Shown here: piece after piece, positions 1 to 11,200 of the stretch
Position numbering within the stretch: the first letter of the stretch is position 1
Layout of the letters: every line of letters starts with the position of its first letter
Assembly (NCBI GenBank): GCA_029237695.1
Contig: CM055278.1
Span: forward strand, 70,113,188-70,177,187
DNA from: Conchocele bisecta
Lineage: Eukaryota; Mollusca; Bivalvia; Lucinida; Thyasiridae
Reading direction: 5' to 3'
Length of the DNA: 64,000 nt
Program-made: the position numbers and the translations under genes
The notes under the pieces: model-generated
What the model saw: only the letters and a program-made list of their open reading frames with translations
Databases searched by the model: none
What the model was told of the DNA's origin: nothing

Positions 1-193
1 ACATTATAAGGAAACACGGTTATCGCCCCTGATATCAGTGTGCCAATTTACGTCTGATATAACATGTATAATAATGCAAATCAATACGTGGGGAAATGGT
101 GAATTAATGTTTATTTTGCCAGGAAATGTCTCGGATGATGTCTCTGATATAAAGAACATTTTGTGCCTACTGAGTGAGCATGTACCTTTAAGA
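1..193. repeat. M9 element, right part cut by the window edge
   Basis: It ends GTGCCTACTGAGTGAGCATGT followed by ACCTTTA, the terminal repeat of M9. It matches the 6.94-kb and 47.6-kb copies in reverse orientation. Confidence 0.8.
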
Positions 194-490
194 CATTCTC
201 GTTTCTGTTATCGTGCTAGAGCGGGAGGGTAACGCGAGTGATGGGGCCATTGGCATAGTCATATGTCTAGGTACACATGTGTTGTGCGACAGGTGTTGAG
301 GGGGTGGTGTGCATTTCGTTTCTACAATTAGCTCTCTTATTCGCCGATATAGAATATCAGCCATATTTTCTGTAAATAAAGGCGAACGTTGACGGAAATT
401 TTCCGAGTACATGCATATACTCGGACATTTCCGTCACTTTTCGGTGGTACGATAAGACATATGCTACCAGAGGCGGGCCCAGTTATATTT

Positions 491-721
491 TGGCTGTGAC
501 TGGATAAAGGGGGCTTATGGGTTTTGCTATCAGTGTAGATCCAGATCAGCCTGTGCATCCGCCCAGTCTGATCAGGATCTGCACCGTTCGCCATTCCATC
601 AATGAAACACTCGGCATGCTTCTAACAAGCAACATATATCGTTACCAGGCTACAAGAGTGTGCTACTTAATTAGGATCTGCACTGGTCACAAATCCCATA
701 AGCCCAATTTCTCCAGTCACA
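491..721. repeat. M3 MITE-like element
   Basis: Inverted ends TGGCTGTGACTGGA...CCAGTCAC. Inside are CAGATCAGCCTGTGCATCC and CAGTCTGATCAGGATCTGCAC. Other copies: 11213-11454, 16206-16700 (interrupted), 18009-18269, 40953-41045 (internally deleted), 49673-49810 (half). Confidence 0.8.
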
Positions 722-746
722 AGCGCATATGTGTATATATACGTAC

Positions 747-910
747 CTCTATAACCGCCGTGGGGCCGGACTCCATTGCTCGCCGGCTCCTGCCCCTCGA
801 AAGTTAGCTCCACTCTGCGCAGACGCGGTTTTTTCACCCCAATCCCGCCGAGCCGTGAACCGGCGCTGTAGGACCGATTTGTCATCACAGAGTCTATATT
901 TAACAACGTC
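747..910 (-). CDS. Candidate internal exon of another gene, function unknown
   Basis: A GC-rich island in AT-rich DNA. On the minus strand ATTCCAG|GAC and AGAG|GTACGT bound 164 bp with one open frame throughout (in it: V-M-T-N-R-S-Y-S-A-G-S-R-L-G-G-I-G-V, later V-E-L-T-F-E-G-Q-E-P). I recognise no family. Codon composition looks coding, and the strong donor argues for an exon of a gene continuing off the left edge, but it could be chance. It is not part of the chitin-binding gene, which ends at 8038. Confidence 0.35.
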
Positions 911-1699
911 CTGGAATGTGTCTATCCGCACTCAGAATGAATATAACATTATATTCAGTAACCCATTATGACAAGGAATGGATCTAGTGTACGTCCTTTG
1001 TGATGGTTGTAGACCTTGTGTATGTCGTTTAATATAATCTACAAATGTTGCTATATCTTGGGAAAATGTAAAATAGTTTGATCTCAGATTAAATTTCCAA
1101 TTAAATATTAGCAGAAACATATACCTAACTCCGTGATATTAGATATATTATACCGTAGTGTATATCCCAACGCCGTAGTTTTATTTTATGTTTAGTATGT
1201 AATTCAGATAGTATATATATATATTTCGTACATGTATATGTATATATGTATATCACCACTCCGTAGTTAGTTCATACCTTTAACTGACAATGAATGAGTG
1301 CGTCTATCCACATGTATCGATACCGTTGATATCCCTACTCACATTCCCGATTATGTCACCATATTAAATTCCACAAAATCGAGGCTAGTGCTGCTGTTAA
1401 AACCGCAGTTAAAACTACGTAGGTACACGTTTATATAAGTATGCACTTTCCGTTCACCTGAGAAATGTCAATATCATATTGCTGATCGATTTAAGTCGTC
1501 GCCATCTTGTTTAAGTTCGTTGTCAATAGCGGCCAACGCAATGAGAGGCGTATAATAGGTTTGACTGGTATGGTGGTGTAGTTATACCATCCACATGTAA
1601 CACGGCGAGTAAATGTACACCGGCCCGGTTTACTTTTGGTTTAGGTGCACCACCACCATTGATTGTTCCTAACCAAATACCACACATTTTGCTCGTCTC

Positions 1700-2035
1700 T
1701 GCTACAGTGGAACGTCTCTAAACCGGACACCAGGAATACATCTGTGACCTTATTTTTGATGAGTTCCTTGGTAATTTATCTCGGGTGATAATATCTGTTC
1801 ATGATCGCATAGCACAAACTATAATTCATAATGATCATCTGCCTGATTTACAGTGAAACCTCTCTAAACCGGACACCGGCTTAATGAGAGACCCATTCAG
1901 TTATCTCGGGTGATAATATCTGTTCATGATCGCATAGCACAAACTATAATTCATAATGATCATCTGCCTGATTTACAGTGAAACCTCTCTAAACCGGACA
2001 CCGGCTTAATGAGAGACCCATTCAGATATGGATAA
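1700..2035 (+). repeat. M10 ends and a tandem 124-bp duplication
   Basis: The block running from ATCTCGGGTGATAATATCTG to GAGAGACCCATTCAG occurs twice in succession (about 1781-1904 and 1905-2026). It contains CAGTGAAACCTCTCTAAACC, the end of family M10, also seen at 37395-37440, 61888-62215 and 63108-63150. Confidence 0.85.
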
Positions 2036-2205
2036 TTACTATTTAAAATATACGTTTAATTATTATTTAAGAAAGATAAATTCAAACTCCTGTGACCACC
2101 CTGGTGGTGGCGCAAGACGTCAGCGGCTGAAATTGAAACCACCTCACATGACAAACATGTTCCGACTTACAAAATAATCGTTCTACTTTTGATTTAGTGT
2201 GGTTA

Positions 2206-2591
2206 TAGAGAATAGTAGGTTAGTGCCGTGAATGGGAAAAAATATCCGGCAAGGCCCAATAATCTCGCCGAGACGGTTCAAATGAGTGGTCACAACATAT
2301 ACTTTGGTTCAGAAATAAGGAAAATAGATAGAGAATAGTAGGTTAGTGCCGTGAATGGGAAAAAATATCTGGCAAGGCTCAGGAAACGGGATGGGCGAGG
2401 CTCTGCCGAGCACATCCCGTTTCCGTGCCGCGCCAGATATTGGTTTCCCATTCACGGCACTAACCTACTATTCTATTTATCCCGTCAACACCTTCAAATG
2501 GCTATACAATGCAAAAATAGTATTGACTGGATATCAAAAATGTTTCACGGCACCATGTTTCACGGCACATACGCACTGTGTTGACGGGATA
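2206..2591. repeat. M4 composite hairpin element, preceded by an interrupted partial copy
   Basis: The full copy at 2331-2591 has GAGAATAGTAGGTTAGTGCC, an inner GGAAACGGGATGGGC hairpin, then TATCCCGTCAACACC...TGTTGACGGGAT. A partial copy (2206-2250) is cut by an M11 hairpin (2265-2311). Other M4 copies: 4062-4322, 28683-28945, 39759-40028 (reverse). Confidence 0.8.
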
Positions 2592-3400
2592 AAAACATTT
2601 ACCGTACATCGTTCTTACCGACTGAACTAGCGGGGCCGTGACACATAGCGTGAAAACGTGATAGCTAAGTCATTTAACTCTTTATACATTATACAAATCA
2701 TCTACATAATTATCGCGTCAAGACGTCTTACTAACTTGTCAAGACGAAATAACTTGGACGAGATAACTAACACGAAATTCTCGTCAAAAACGTGATACTT
2801 CCCACTAGTAACATCGATTTTCATTCTAATTTCTACACTTTTTTCTTCTAGTCGAATAAAGACAGTATCACGTCTTAATACAATAAAATCTCGTTTTGAT
2901 CAGTTAGTAAGTCGTCTTGACGCGATAACTGATCAAGGTGAGAGAAAATATCCTAAAATCGATGTCACTGGTGGCAGTATCATGTTTGTGACGACATTTT
3001 CTCATATATTCTATTTCGTCTGAACGCGATAATTGTGTAGTTGAGACGACGTATGTTAAGTAGATGACAAAAATATGCCACCATAGATTGTGGAAGATTT
3101 AAAACGTCGATTTAAGCTAACAGCAATACACCTGACTTCGTTGGACAATAGAACATAACTGACTTTAGACAATCGTGGATTAAGATATATGTAGGCCTAA
3201 CAGTTAACGGTTGCATTTGTTTGTCAAAATAAATAAGCTCTTAAATAGAGCCATTCTACTTGTGTAATGCATAATATAGATTAACAACTTCAGATGTACG
3301 GATATGTCATTTTAATAGTTGGTTGATTGAACGTGTTAAAGGCGCTTGGTCTAAGATATGCATAGAAAGCGAAAACACAGATTAAGAACAAATAGCTTAG
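2592..3400. repeat. AT-rich 3' flank with an inverted repeat
   Basis: ATTATCGCGTCAAGACG...CGTCTTGACGCGATAA (2705-2940) and a third related piece near 3025 form an imperfect foldback. No gene is seen. Confidence 0.6.
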
Positions 3401-3404
3401 CAGG

Positions 3405-3852
3405 GCTCCAGATAAGGAATTAGTAATTGAGTATTGTTACTCCATCATTTCTGAAGCAATTGGGTATTTATTGTTACTCCATCATTTCTGAAGCAATTGG
3501 GTATTTCAATATTTTAATTGGGTAAAATAAAATCACATTACTGTTTACACATCAGCAGACCGCAATTATTGAATAGTTAGCTTCTAAATGAAAACACATC
3601 TTGGTATTTCATTAGAATTGTATCCTTGGAGTATCCTTGGAGACAATTCTAATGAAATACCAAGATGTATTTTCATTGAAATAAGAAAAATATTCTATAT
3701 TTGTGGTCTGTTTATTGTTGTCTGCAGCATGATAAAGGTACCACAAAATTTGTATTACTTTTTGATACTCGCTATTTCTGATTTCAATTTGGTTGTTGGC
3801 AATTTTAATTGGGTATTTAAGCAAATTCGCAGCTTATCTGCAGCTCGGGATT
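3405..3852. repeat. M5b MITE
   Basis: Ends GGCTCCAGATAAGGAATTAG / GCAGCTTATCTGCAGCTC with an inner hairpin of ATGAAATACCAAGATGT. Other copies: 45489-45822 and 54214-55733 (with nested solo LTR candidate). Confidence 0.8.
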
Positions 3853-4061
3853 AGTTAGTTAGTTATCTTATATTTAAGAGTGGGAATTGGTTCAAAGAAC
3901 CTTCCATGGGCCCAGAAGCTGTGTCAAGCCAATGGCCGTTGGTCCGTTTTATTTTCCAAATTTATTATTACTTAGCAACGCAGTGGAAATGTGTGCTTTA
4001 AATTAAGGAGGTTATGAGACGGAAAAAATAGCTTGTAACGTTAGTGATTTTTAGTACAGAG

Positions 4062-4322
4062 TATAGAGAATAGTAGCTTAGTGCCGTGAATGGGAAAATA
4101 TCTGGCAAGGCTCAGGAAACGGGATGGGCGAGGCTCTGCCGAGCACATCCGGTTTCCGTGCCGCGCCAGATATGTTTTCCAATTCACGGCACTAACTTAC
4201 TATTCTATTTATCCCGTCAACACCTTCAAATGGCTATACAATGCAAAAATTGTATTGACTGGATATCAAAAATGTTTCACGGCACCATGTTTCACGGCAC
4301 ATACGCACTGTGTTGACAGGAT
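4062..4322. repeat. M4 composite hairpin element
   Basis: A close copy of the 2.3-kb element with both hairpin halves. Confidence 0.8.
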
Positions 4323-4679
4323 AAATTATAATCACGTTTTGCAGGCAATCGATGGTGACTAATTTATTTAATTTAATTTAATTACACTAGCGTCTATAAC
4401 GGGAACTTCTTTCTAAATGTGGTATAGTTTCATTTTTTCACAACAAAACACAGGAGTTTCCATACTGGTGTATGTATAGCGAATAATGTCGAATTATGAC
4501 ACACCAAATAAATTATCGCCCCTGCTTATACAGTTTCTCTGATAGTATCAAACAAAATGATGCGATTGAGTGGAATTTGCCTATTACTGAGCATGAAGGG
4601 AAAAAACAAGAGTGCCGAAAGTCACAATATACGGCCCGTCGAGGAAAGGCCAGTCAACAAAGCGAGATAACTCAATGAA

Positions 4680-4985
4680 AACCAATAGGGTTCTTCATCT
4701 TCACGTACAAAGTCCAAACATAAAAAATGGCCGCCAAAGGGAGGTATGTTATCGCAGAATTTTCAAATCTCAATAGACTTCTTCATCTTGCCGTGATAAA
4801 CATGTATACCGAATTTGGTTACAATCGGTCAAGTAGACTGGAGTTATTGTGTAGACAAGGATACAGAGTGCGAAAATTGAAAATGGCCGCCAAGTCATCG
4901 GAATTTTTCAAAATCAACAGGCTTCTTCATCTTGTCGTGATAAACATGTATGCCGAACTTGGTTATAATCCGTCAAGTAGGTAAC
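4680..4985. repeat. Degenerate tandem repeat with CTTCTTCATCTTG units
   Basis: Three units of about 115-135 bp share CTTCTTCATCTT, GTGATAAACATGTAT and AAATGGCCGCCAA. The open frame across them is repeat-driven. Confidence 0.6.
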
Positions 4986-5218
4986 CTGCCCTGTATTGAC
5001 CGAATACGTACTGACTAATAACATATGGTTGTACCAGGCATTGACCTGATACAAACATCCGGGTTACAACGAAGTGAAAACTGACGTTCCATTGGTCGGA
5101 TGACGTCACGTGACGTACTGAATGACGTCAGTGTACTGACGCAACGTAAACAAGTCCACGTTCTGACCATATATAACGACGTCATATGTGGTCATCTTCG
5201 AGCATAAAACTTACTTGA

Positions 5219-5382
5219 TAAATAGAATACCAGGCTACTGTCTTTTGGTATCAAGTTTATCAGACTCGGCTTGGAAACGGTTCGAATTCCTCGGCAAGCC
5301 TCATAATTCCTACGCGTTTACTAGCCTTGCCTGATAGACTTGATATCAAAAGACACTAGCCTGGTATTCTCTATATATCAGG
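5219..5382. repeat. Inverted repeat
   Basis: GAATACCAGGCTACTGTCTT...AAGACACTAGCCTGGTATTC, with imperfect arms of about 60 bp. Confidence 0.75.
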
Positions 5383-5786
5383 CATTGACTCCGATACAAT
5401 TTATCACGGTCAATACGGATTCAAAAACTACTATCGCTGACGTTTCATTGGCTGACCTACAACCCACACTCGTTACGGCAAACTCTCTTATGTCAAACTA
5501 TTGATGATAACTCAAATAAAAGTCAAATTATTAGACTCTTATCAGTTTGGTGATTTCTTTGACGTTTCCTAATACGATGTAGTAATGTTGATGTGTATGT
5601 GTCAAATGATCATTTGACAACACATTCCTGCCATTGTGTACTGTCAAATACAGATGTTCTGTCCAAATCGATGAAGTGAACAGAGGGCATAATCGAAACA
5701 AAAACAACAGTTTCCAAAATAACTTGTGGTGGATGTTATCGCTTCCAAGTGTTTTTCTTTCGTGGCAAATGAACAGGATATGTTCC

Positions 5787-6453
5787 CTAATACCTGTTGT
5801 GACCACCGCGTGCGTGGATTACTGCATTGACTCGACGTAGCATTGGACAATTGACGTTATGAAGCGCATATTGCTCCCACACGCGTCTCCCGAGCTCATC
5901 CCAGATGTGTTCGATGTGATTCAGGTCGACAGACACGGATGGCCACGGCAACACGTTGACGTTGATAGCTGCCAAATGGTTGTAAGTTAATATAACGGTA
6001 TGCGGACGGGCATTATCCTGCTGCAAGATGCCCAGTCCATGTGTCGTCTGTGGAAAGGAATGGCCTCGGCTGCAGGGATCTGGTTAGTGTACCGAGCAAC
6101 ATTCGAATTCCCACGAATGTCTATCAATCGAGCGCCCCCCCCCTCTCCTCCCTCCCCCCCCCCCCCCCCCCCATGAACCCTCCCCAAATCATCACCCCAC
6201 CATCTACAAACCTGTCCATTTCTCTTACGCAGACTTGTGCATAACGTTCACCTTTACGGCAATACACTGGCTGTCGGCAGACGCATTGAAGTCTAGCGCG
6301 CCGATGTCGATGGGTAATAATACTGCCCGTGTATGGCCTGTATGCCTGATGGCGCAAACGATTCCGTATCGTCTGCCCAGAAACGTGGTACCGACGTGCC
6401 GTGATAGTCGCAGGCAAAAACCTCTGACGTAAATGCGTCAAGCGGAAATGCAT
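5787..6453 (-). pseudogene. Tc1/mariner-family transposase pseudogene
   Basis: Minus-strand frames give, in order, a helix-turn-helix-like part (T-I-T-A-R-R-Y-H-V-S-G-Q-T-I-R-N-R-L), V-M-I-W-G-G-F, Q-Q-D-N-A-R-P-H (second catalytic Asp) and P-W-P-S-V-S-V-D-L-N-H-I-E-H-I-W-D-E-L (final Glu region). This is the Tc1-like DDE layout. Frame changes and a run of C (about 6158-6172 on the plus strand) inside the coding region show it is inactive. The N-terminal DNA-binding region is incomplete and I could not place the terminal inverted repeats. Confidence 0.85.
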
Positions 6454-6490
6454 TATTTCATATAGAAGAAACGCCCGTTTATAATTGATG

Positions 6491-6746
6491 ATTAACCCTT
6501 ACACCGCCATCTTAATTTATTTGTCGTCTGCTGTTCATTTTCTATTTTCCAGTTTTTATCTAAAAAAAAACATGCTTTGACAGCACTTTAGAATAATTTA
6601 CAACATGCTTTGCGGGTATTTCAGAATCATTTCCATTGGAAATGATTCTGAAGTGCTGTCAAACCATGTTTTTTTATTGACCATTAAGACAAGATATAAA
6701 AGCAACAGCACACGACAATTGTTGTGTGTAGTGGTATAAGGGTTAA
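6491..6746. repeat. M6 hairpin element
   Basis: Ends TTAACCCTTA / TAAGGGTTAA, with inner GTCGTCTGCTG and AGCACACGAC, and a central CATTTCCATTGGAAATG. Other copies: 33363-33552, 34390-34586, 10478-10690, and the repeated ones at 29.36-30.42 kb. This family marks the breakpoints of the exon fragments. Confidence 0.8.
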
Positions 6747-6937
6747 AACTATGCAGCTTTCATATGCTTTATTTATTACATTACCACATCGATCACATCA
6801 TTTTCATTTATATAAATATTTATGAATGTATGCATAAATTAAAAATTTCTCCCCCAAAGAATACGTAACTAGATAAGTATACTTAGCAATTTGGTTGACA
6901 TAATCTATAAAGATGTTGTCATATAACTGATGTGTTA

Positions 6938-7434
6938 AAGGTACATGGTCACTCAGTAGGCACAAACTGTTCTTTATATCAGAGAAACATCATCGGAGAC
7001 ATTTTCTGGCAAAATAAACATTCATTCACCATTACCCCACGTATTGATTGGCATTATTATACATTTTATATCGGACGTAACTTCCCACACTGATATCAGT
7101 GTTGCCTTAATATGTTAACGGACATTACTATTTATACTCTGTATTTATTTTTGATGTGCAATTATTATTCTTTATAATCTGTCGAAAATATTATTTTCTC
7201 CGGTGACACATTTAATTAGCATAAATAATTAAAAAATACCATGCCTCATTTGCATATGAAAATAACCTGATACCAACGCGCGACACTATCAGTAAAGTAA
7301 ATATTACTAAATGATTATACCTGTATAGAGGGCACTTGTAATCTTTAGAACTGGTGGAATAGTGACACAATTATACACTTATTTAATTCCTATAAAGAAC
7401 ATTGTGTGCCTACTGAGTGTGCATGTACCTTTAA
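6938..7434. repeat. M9 element, complete
   Basis: Inverted ends TTAAAGGTACATGGTCACTC and GTGTGCATGTACCTTTAA, about 497 bp, without coding sequence. It serves as the uninterrupted reference for the nested copy at 47.6-49.1 kb. Confidence 0.8.
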
Positions 7435-8037
7435 CACCCCGTGAACAGGCAATTAAAACACAGTTTAACTCGTACATGTACATACTTTTATTTGACATAT
7501 ACAGTGTTTACTTTGTATGTATGACCTTTATATGGCCTAAATAGCTATCAACAGCACCGACACACGACCTGTGTGTTAGCAGTTTTTAACAACTGTTACG
7601 TGAACATCATCAACTGCGGTAGTAACAACGCATGGACCAGAAGTCTATACACAGGTTACCGAAATTAAGGAATCACGAATAACGTCCCTTATAACTACTA
7701 CCGGTGCGTTATAATTGGCGGGATTCGTCTGTTTGACATCACGTTGCTTAGGTTACTAAGCAACGTGACGTCAAACCGACAAATTCCGCCAATGCTGATA
7801 TCAAGAATGCCAGCAAGTATTTGTAAAGGAAGCTACCCCGTATGCTGTTTTAAATTTCAAATAACCTACATGCATTGATAAGACTGGTCCATTGAATGAC
7901 GTCAATAACGTGATGATTTGACGCTTTTCTGCGTTTACCGAACAACAAACAACTTGTCTATATGCTGTGCACATGTACCCTAAGTTGAAAATTAAATACA
8001 CCCGATTGTATCACCCACCTCCCACCACCCCTCGGTA

Positions 8038-8291
8038 TCACACCGGCACCGCCCCGGCCGCAATTCCTGTATTCGGGTCCACCGCCTCACACGACCGTGT
8101 TGCGTGGTTGTAATAACCCGTGGTACACGTGACGATAGCCACGGTTCTGTCCTTGTAGCAGACGATATAGTACTCGGTGTCCACCCGTCCCGGGAAATTG
8201 TTGCTTCCGTCTTGTTTGCCCACACAGCTCGGGTAGTTCTGCTCGCAGGGAGAACAGGTTGCGTTGAAGCATTGGTTTTCCACGTATTCAC
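8038..8291 (-). CDS. Exon B10: terminal B-type module with stop codon (residues 1494-1577)
   Basis: Acceptor CACCAG|GT. Arm N-Q-C, T-C-S-P-C; core P-S-C-V-G-K-Q-D-G, Y-I-V-C, V-T-C and A-T-R-S-C, then D-P-N-T-G. Where other B exons splice, this one reads on into a short tail (I-A-A-G-A-V-P-V) and TGA at 8040-8038. At the equivalent donor position the bases are ACAG|GAAT, so the GT is absent and the tail may be read-through of a lost donor. A possible AATAAA lies at 7487-7492 (minus); the true poly(A) site is unknown. Confidence 0.85.
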
Positions 8292-11200
8292 CTGGTAACA
8301 ATGTTTATATAAAGCTTATTTAACTATCAATTTGACATATGGCAGTTATTTCCCCTTGATGTTGGTAAATCTTATAAAGAAACGGGTGCACTCATATGGT
8401 CATGGAACAAACATAGCGTTTATTGAACAATTATTTTGACAGAATTTACGAGCATTGATGGGAATAATCCCGTACTTCAAAAATGACACTTGAAATTGAA
8501 TAAAATTACTCCACCCACTTCCATGGGTGGTGTACTGTTAAAGTAAAATACAGTATACAGTACATATATATCTTGTATAGACGAGGTGGTGGGATAACAT
8601 TTTTAATGAAGCATTTTCTATGCCATAACTCCGAGTTTTTCATTTCACAATGCAAAAAGTGCAGATCCAGATGAGCCGGCTCGTAACGAGCCGTCTCATC
8701 AGGATCTTCACTTTTTGCATGTGGGGAAATTGTTACGTAGGAGCACTATCTGATCAGGGTCTTCACTGATCACCAACTATCACCAACTATCACAGATGGA
8801 AAACAATGATTTTGACGCTAACGTCTGAAACTTTCCTTCCTCGGAAATGACGCCACATGCACAAATTTAGAACAATTTGCTGTGGTATAACAAAAGAAAT
8901 TCACTTTGTACCTATTGTATATCGGAAATACATGTGATATTAATCAGTATTCAATTTGAACAAATGAAATATGTATGCACCGACTTTGTGAAAGTACAAT
9001 ATAAGGTTAGACAATGTCCAGCCGTGGGTAAACAGTTCCCGAGTTCCATGGCAAACGTTTACCCACGACTGGATATGGTCGAACGTTATTGTTACATTTG
9101 AGCATTTATGCAGTACTTTCGGTACTTTGATAATCTGCTCCATTCAAACAGCTGATTTACACATACATATTCCCGGGCTACAGTACACATCGCGTGATGC
9201 AGCCGCATCAATTTCAAGTTGTCAGTGCGACCGTTGTGAACTGGTCTGGTGACGTAATGGCGTGTTCTAGTAACGCCATGAGACACATGCATTACGTAGG
9301 TGTTGGATTGGCCCCGAAATGAACATTGTCTACAGCCATGGTCAAACAACACGCGCTATCAATTCGACCACGGCTGTGAGCGGTGTCAAACAACGGGCAG
9401 CAATGTAACAAGACTTTTCAGACAAAACGCTTATCTGGAGGTCTGCTCACATGTCGGTTATTTACAAGGTGCCCGGGGTTCGTAGAGCCATATGACGTCT
9501 AGAAAATGACTGTTTTAACCCAAGCGTACGAGAATGTGCTTTGCCGGAAATGCCGTCAAAATACTTACACGGTGCCCGGGATTCGTATCTATCGGCACAT
9601 TTTATCTCCGTGAACAGCTGGCAGCTCGTGGCACCGTAGCCGAAGAGGCGCGGGTATTTACACTCCTGTTTATGGGGCACATCCAGTCCCTGCTGTACAG
9701 CGGGGTCGCTGCAGTTGTAGTAGCGGGAACAGTGCGCAGGGTCCGGGATAAGGACAGAGGGATTCTCTTTGCAGAATCCCTGCAGCACTCCTGAGGAAAT
9801 AATAGGTGCATATCTGGGTATGGGATCGCGTGGTTTCGTAACAATGTGACGTAATATGCGGGAACAGTGTGCCGGATCCGGGAAAAGGAGAGAGGAACTC
9901 TCCTTGCAGAATCCCTGCAGCATTTCCCGGGAAACAATAGGTAATATTCTGGGTATGAGAACCGGTTTCGTAACCTTGTGACGTAATGTGTGACGTAATT
10001 TGTACTCTATAATTATTTTCTTCACAGTATTAATAGCAATAAGACGGATTGTGTTGATCAATGGCGCACCAAATGTATTTGCCTCCGTGTACAACGCTTA
10101 GCGGATAATAAAGTCAACATCGTCAACCACTGTTGGTTCAGACGACCCGACTCGTAGACCTTTTTATAGAATTTTTATAGAATTCAGTTTTTATAGAATT
10201 CAGTGGCGGGATGGAGACGATTCTCAGCTGCTTTTGTTGAAAATAAATCAGACAGCAAACGGTTAATTTTTACCTGGGTCGCCAACATTGGAACATAATC
10301 GGATGAGTAGTCACAACGCTTATTTGGTGAAATGAACAACAACGGATGACAATATCAGTTTTCCGCCTTTTTAGGATCTATACCTGGGTAGATAACATTG
10401 GAGCATGCTCGCGTGACGGGGTCAAACAGCGACACTTGGCACACCTCGACGGCCACCGTTCGATTCTGTTTGTTGTCTGCTATTTCGGTTTTATTTTCTA
10501 TTTCTCTAGACGAAAACATGCTTTGACAACGCATGAGAATCATCTTCACTGGAGACGATTCCCATGTGCTGCCAAAACATGTTTTTGTTTTGAAAAAAAA
10601 AAGAGTTAAAAAATGAAAAAAAGCAGCAGACGAAATTATTTCTTGTTTTCTCATGTTTATTTTCTATTTTAAATTTCAGAACAAATGTAAACATGAATAA
10701 CAGCAGACAACAATATTAAGTTCCCGCCCTACCTGGGTTGATGACATTGGAGCATGCGCGCGTGGCGGTGTCAAACAGCGACACTTGGCACACCTCGACG
10801 GCGACCGTTCGGTTCTGTTGACACTTCATATAATACTGGGTCCCGGGGCGGGTGGGGAATGCGTTGTTTCCATCGGGCAGACCGACACAGCTGGGCAGGC
10901 GCTCCGCACAGGGCGTACAGTTGGCCATGCCTGACATGCATTGTGTCTGCAGGTACTCACCTGGTGTAACAAGACATATATGAGACACGTCATGCGATTT
11001 TGTACCTTCGGACATCTGCGTAATTTACAAAAATTTACATTATTTTTCATAAGTAAAGTCAAAAGTTGACAATATTTTCAGAGTATATGCGGATTTATAT
11101 TCCGCATGTACTGTGAAAAACCTGTCAACTTTAACGCCATTTACGGAAAATATTGTAAATTTTGTAAACGTATTTCATGAAATTACGCAGATGTCAGAAG

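Noticed and set aside
9462..10094. A single 210-codon minus-strand gene at A10
   Set aside because: The long frame is real exon A10 plus its duplicated fragment and intron that happen to stay open; cysteine pattern and splice sites show the exon is 9569-9790.
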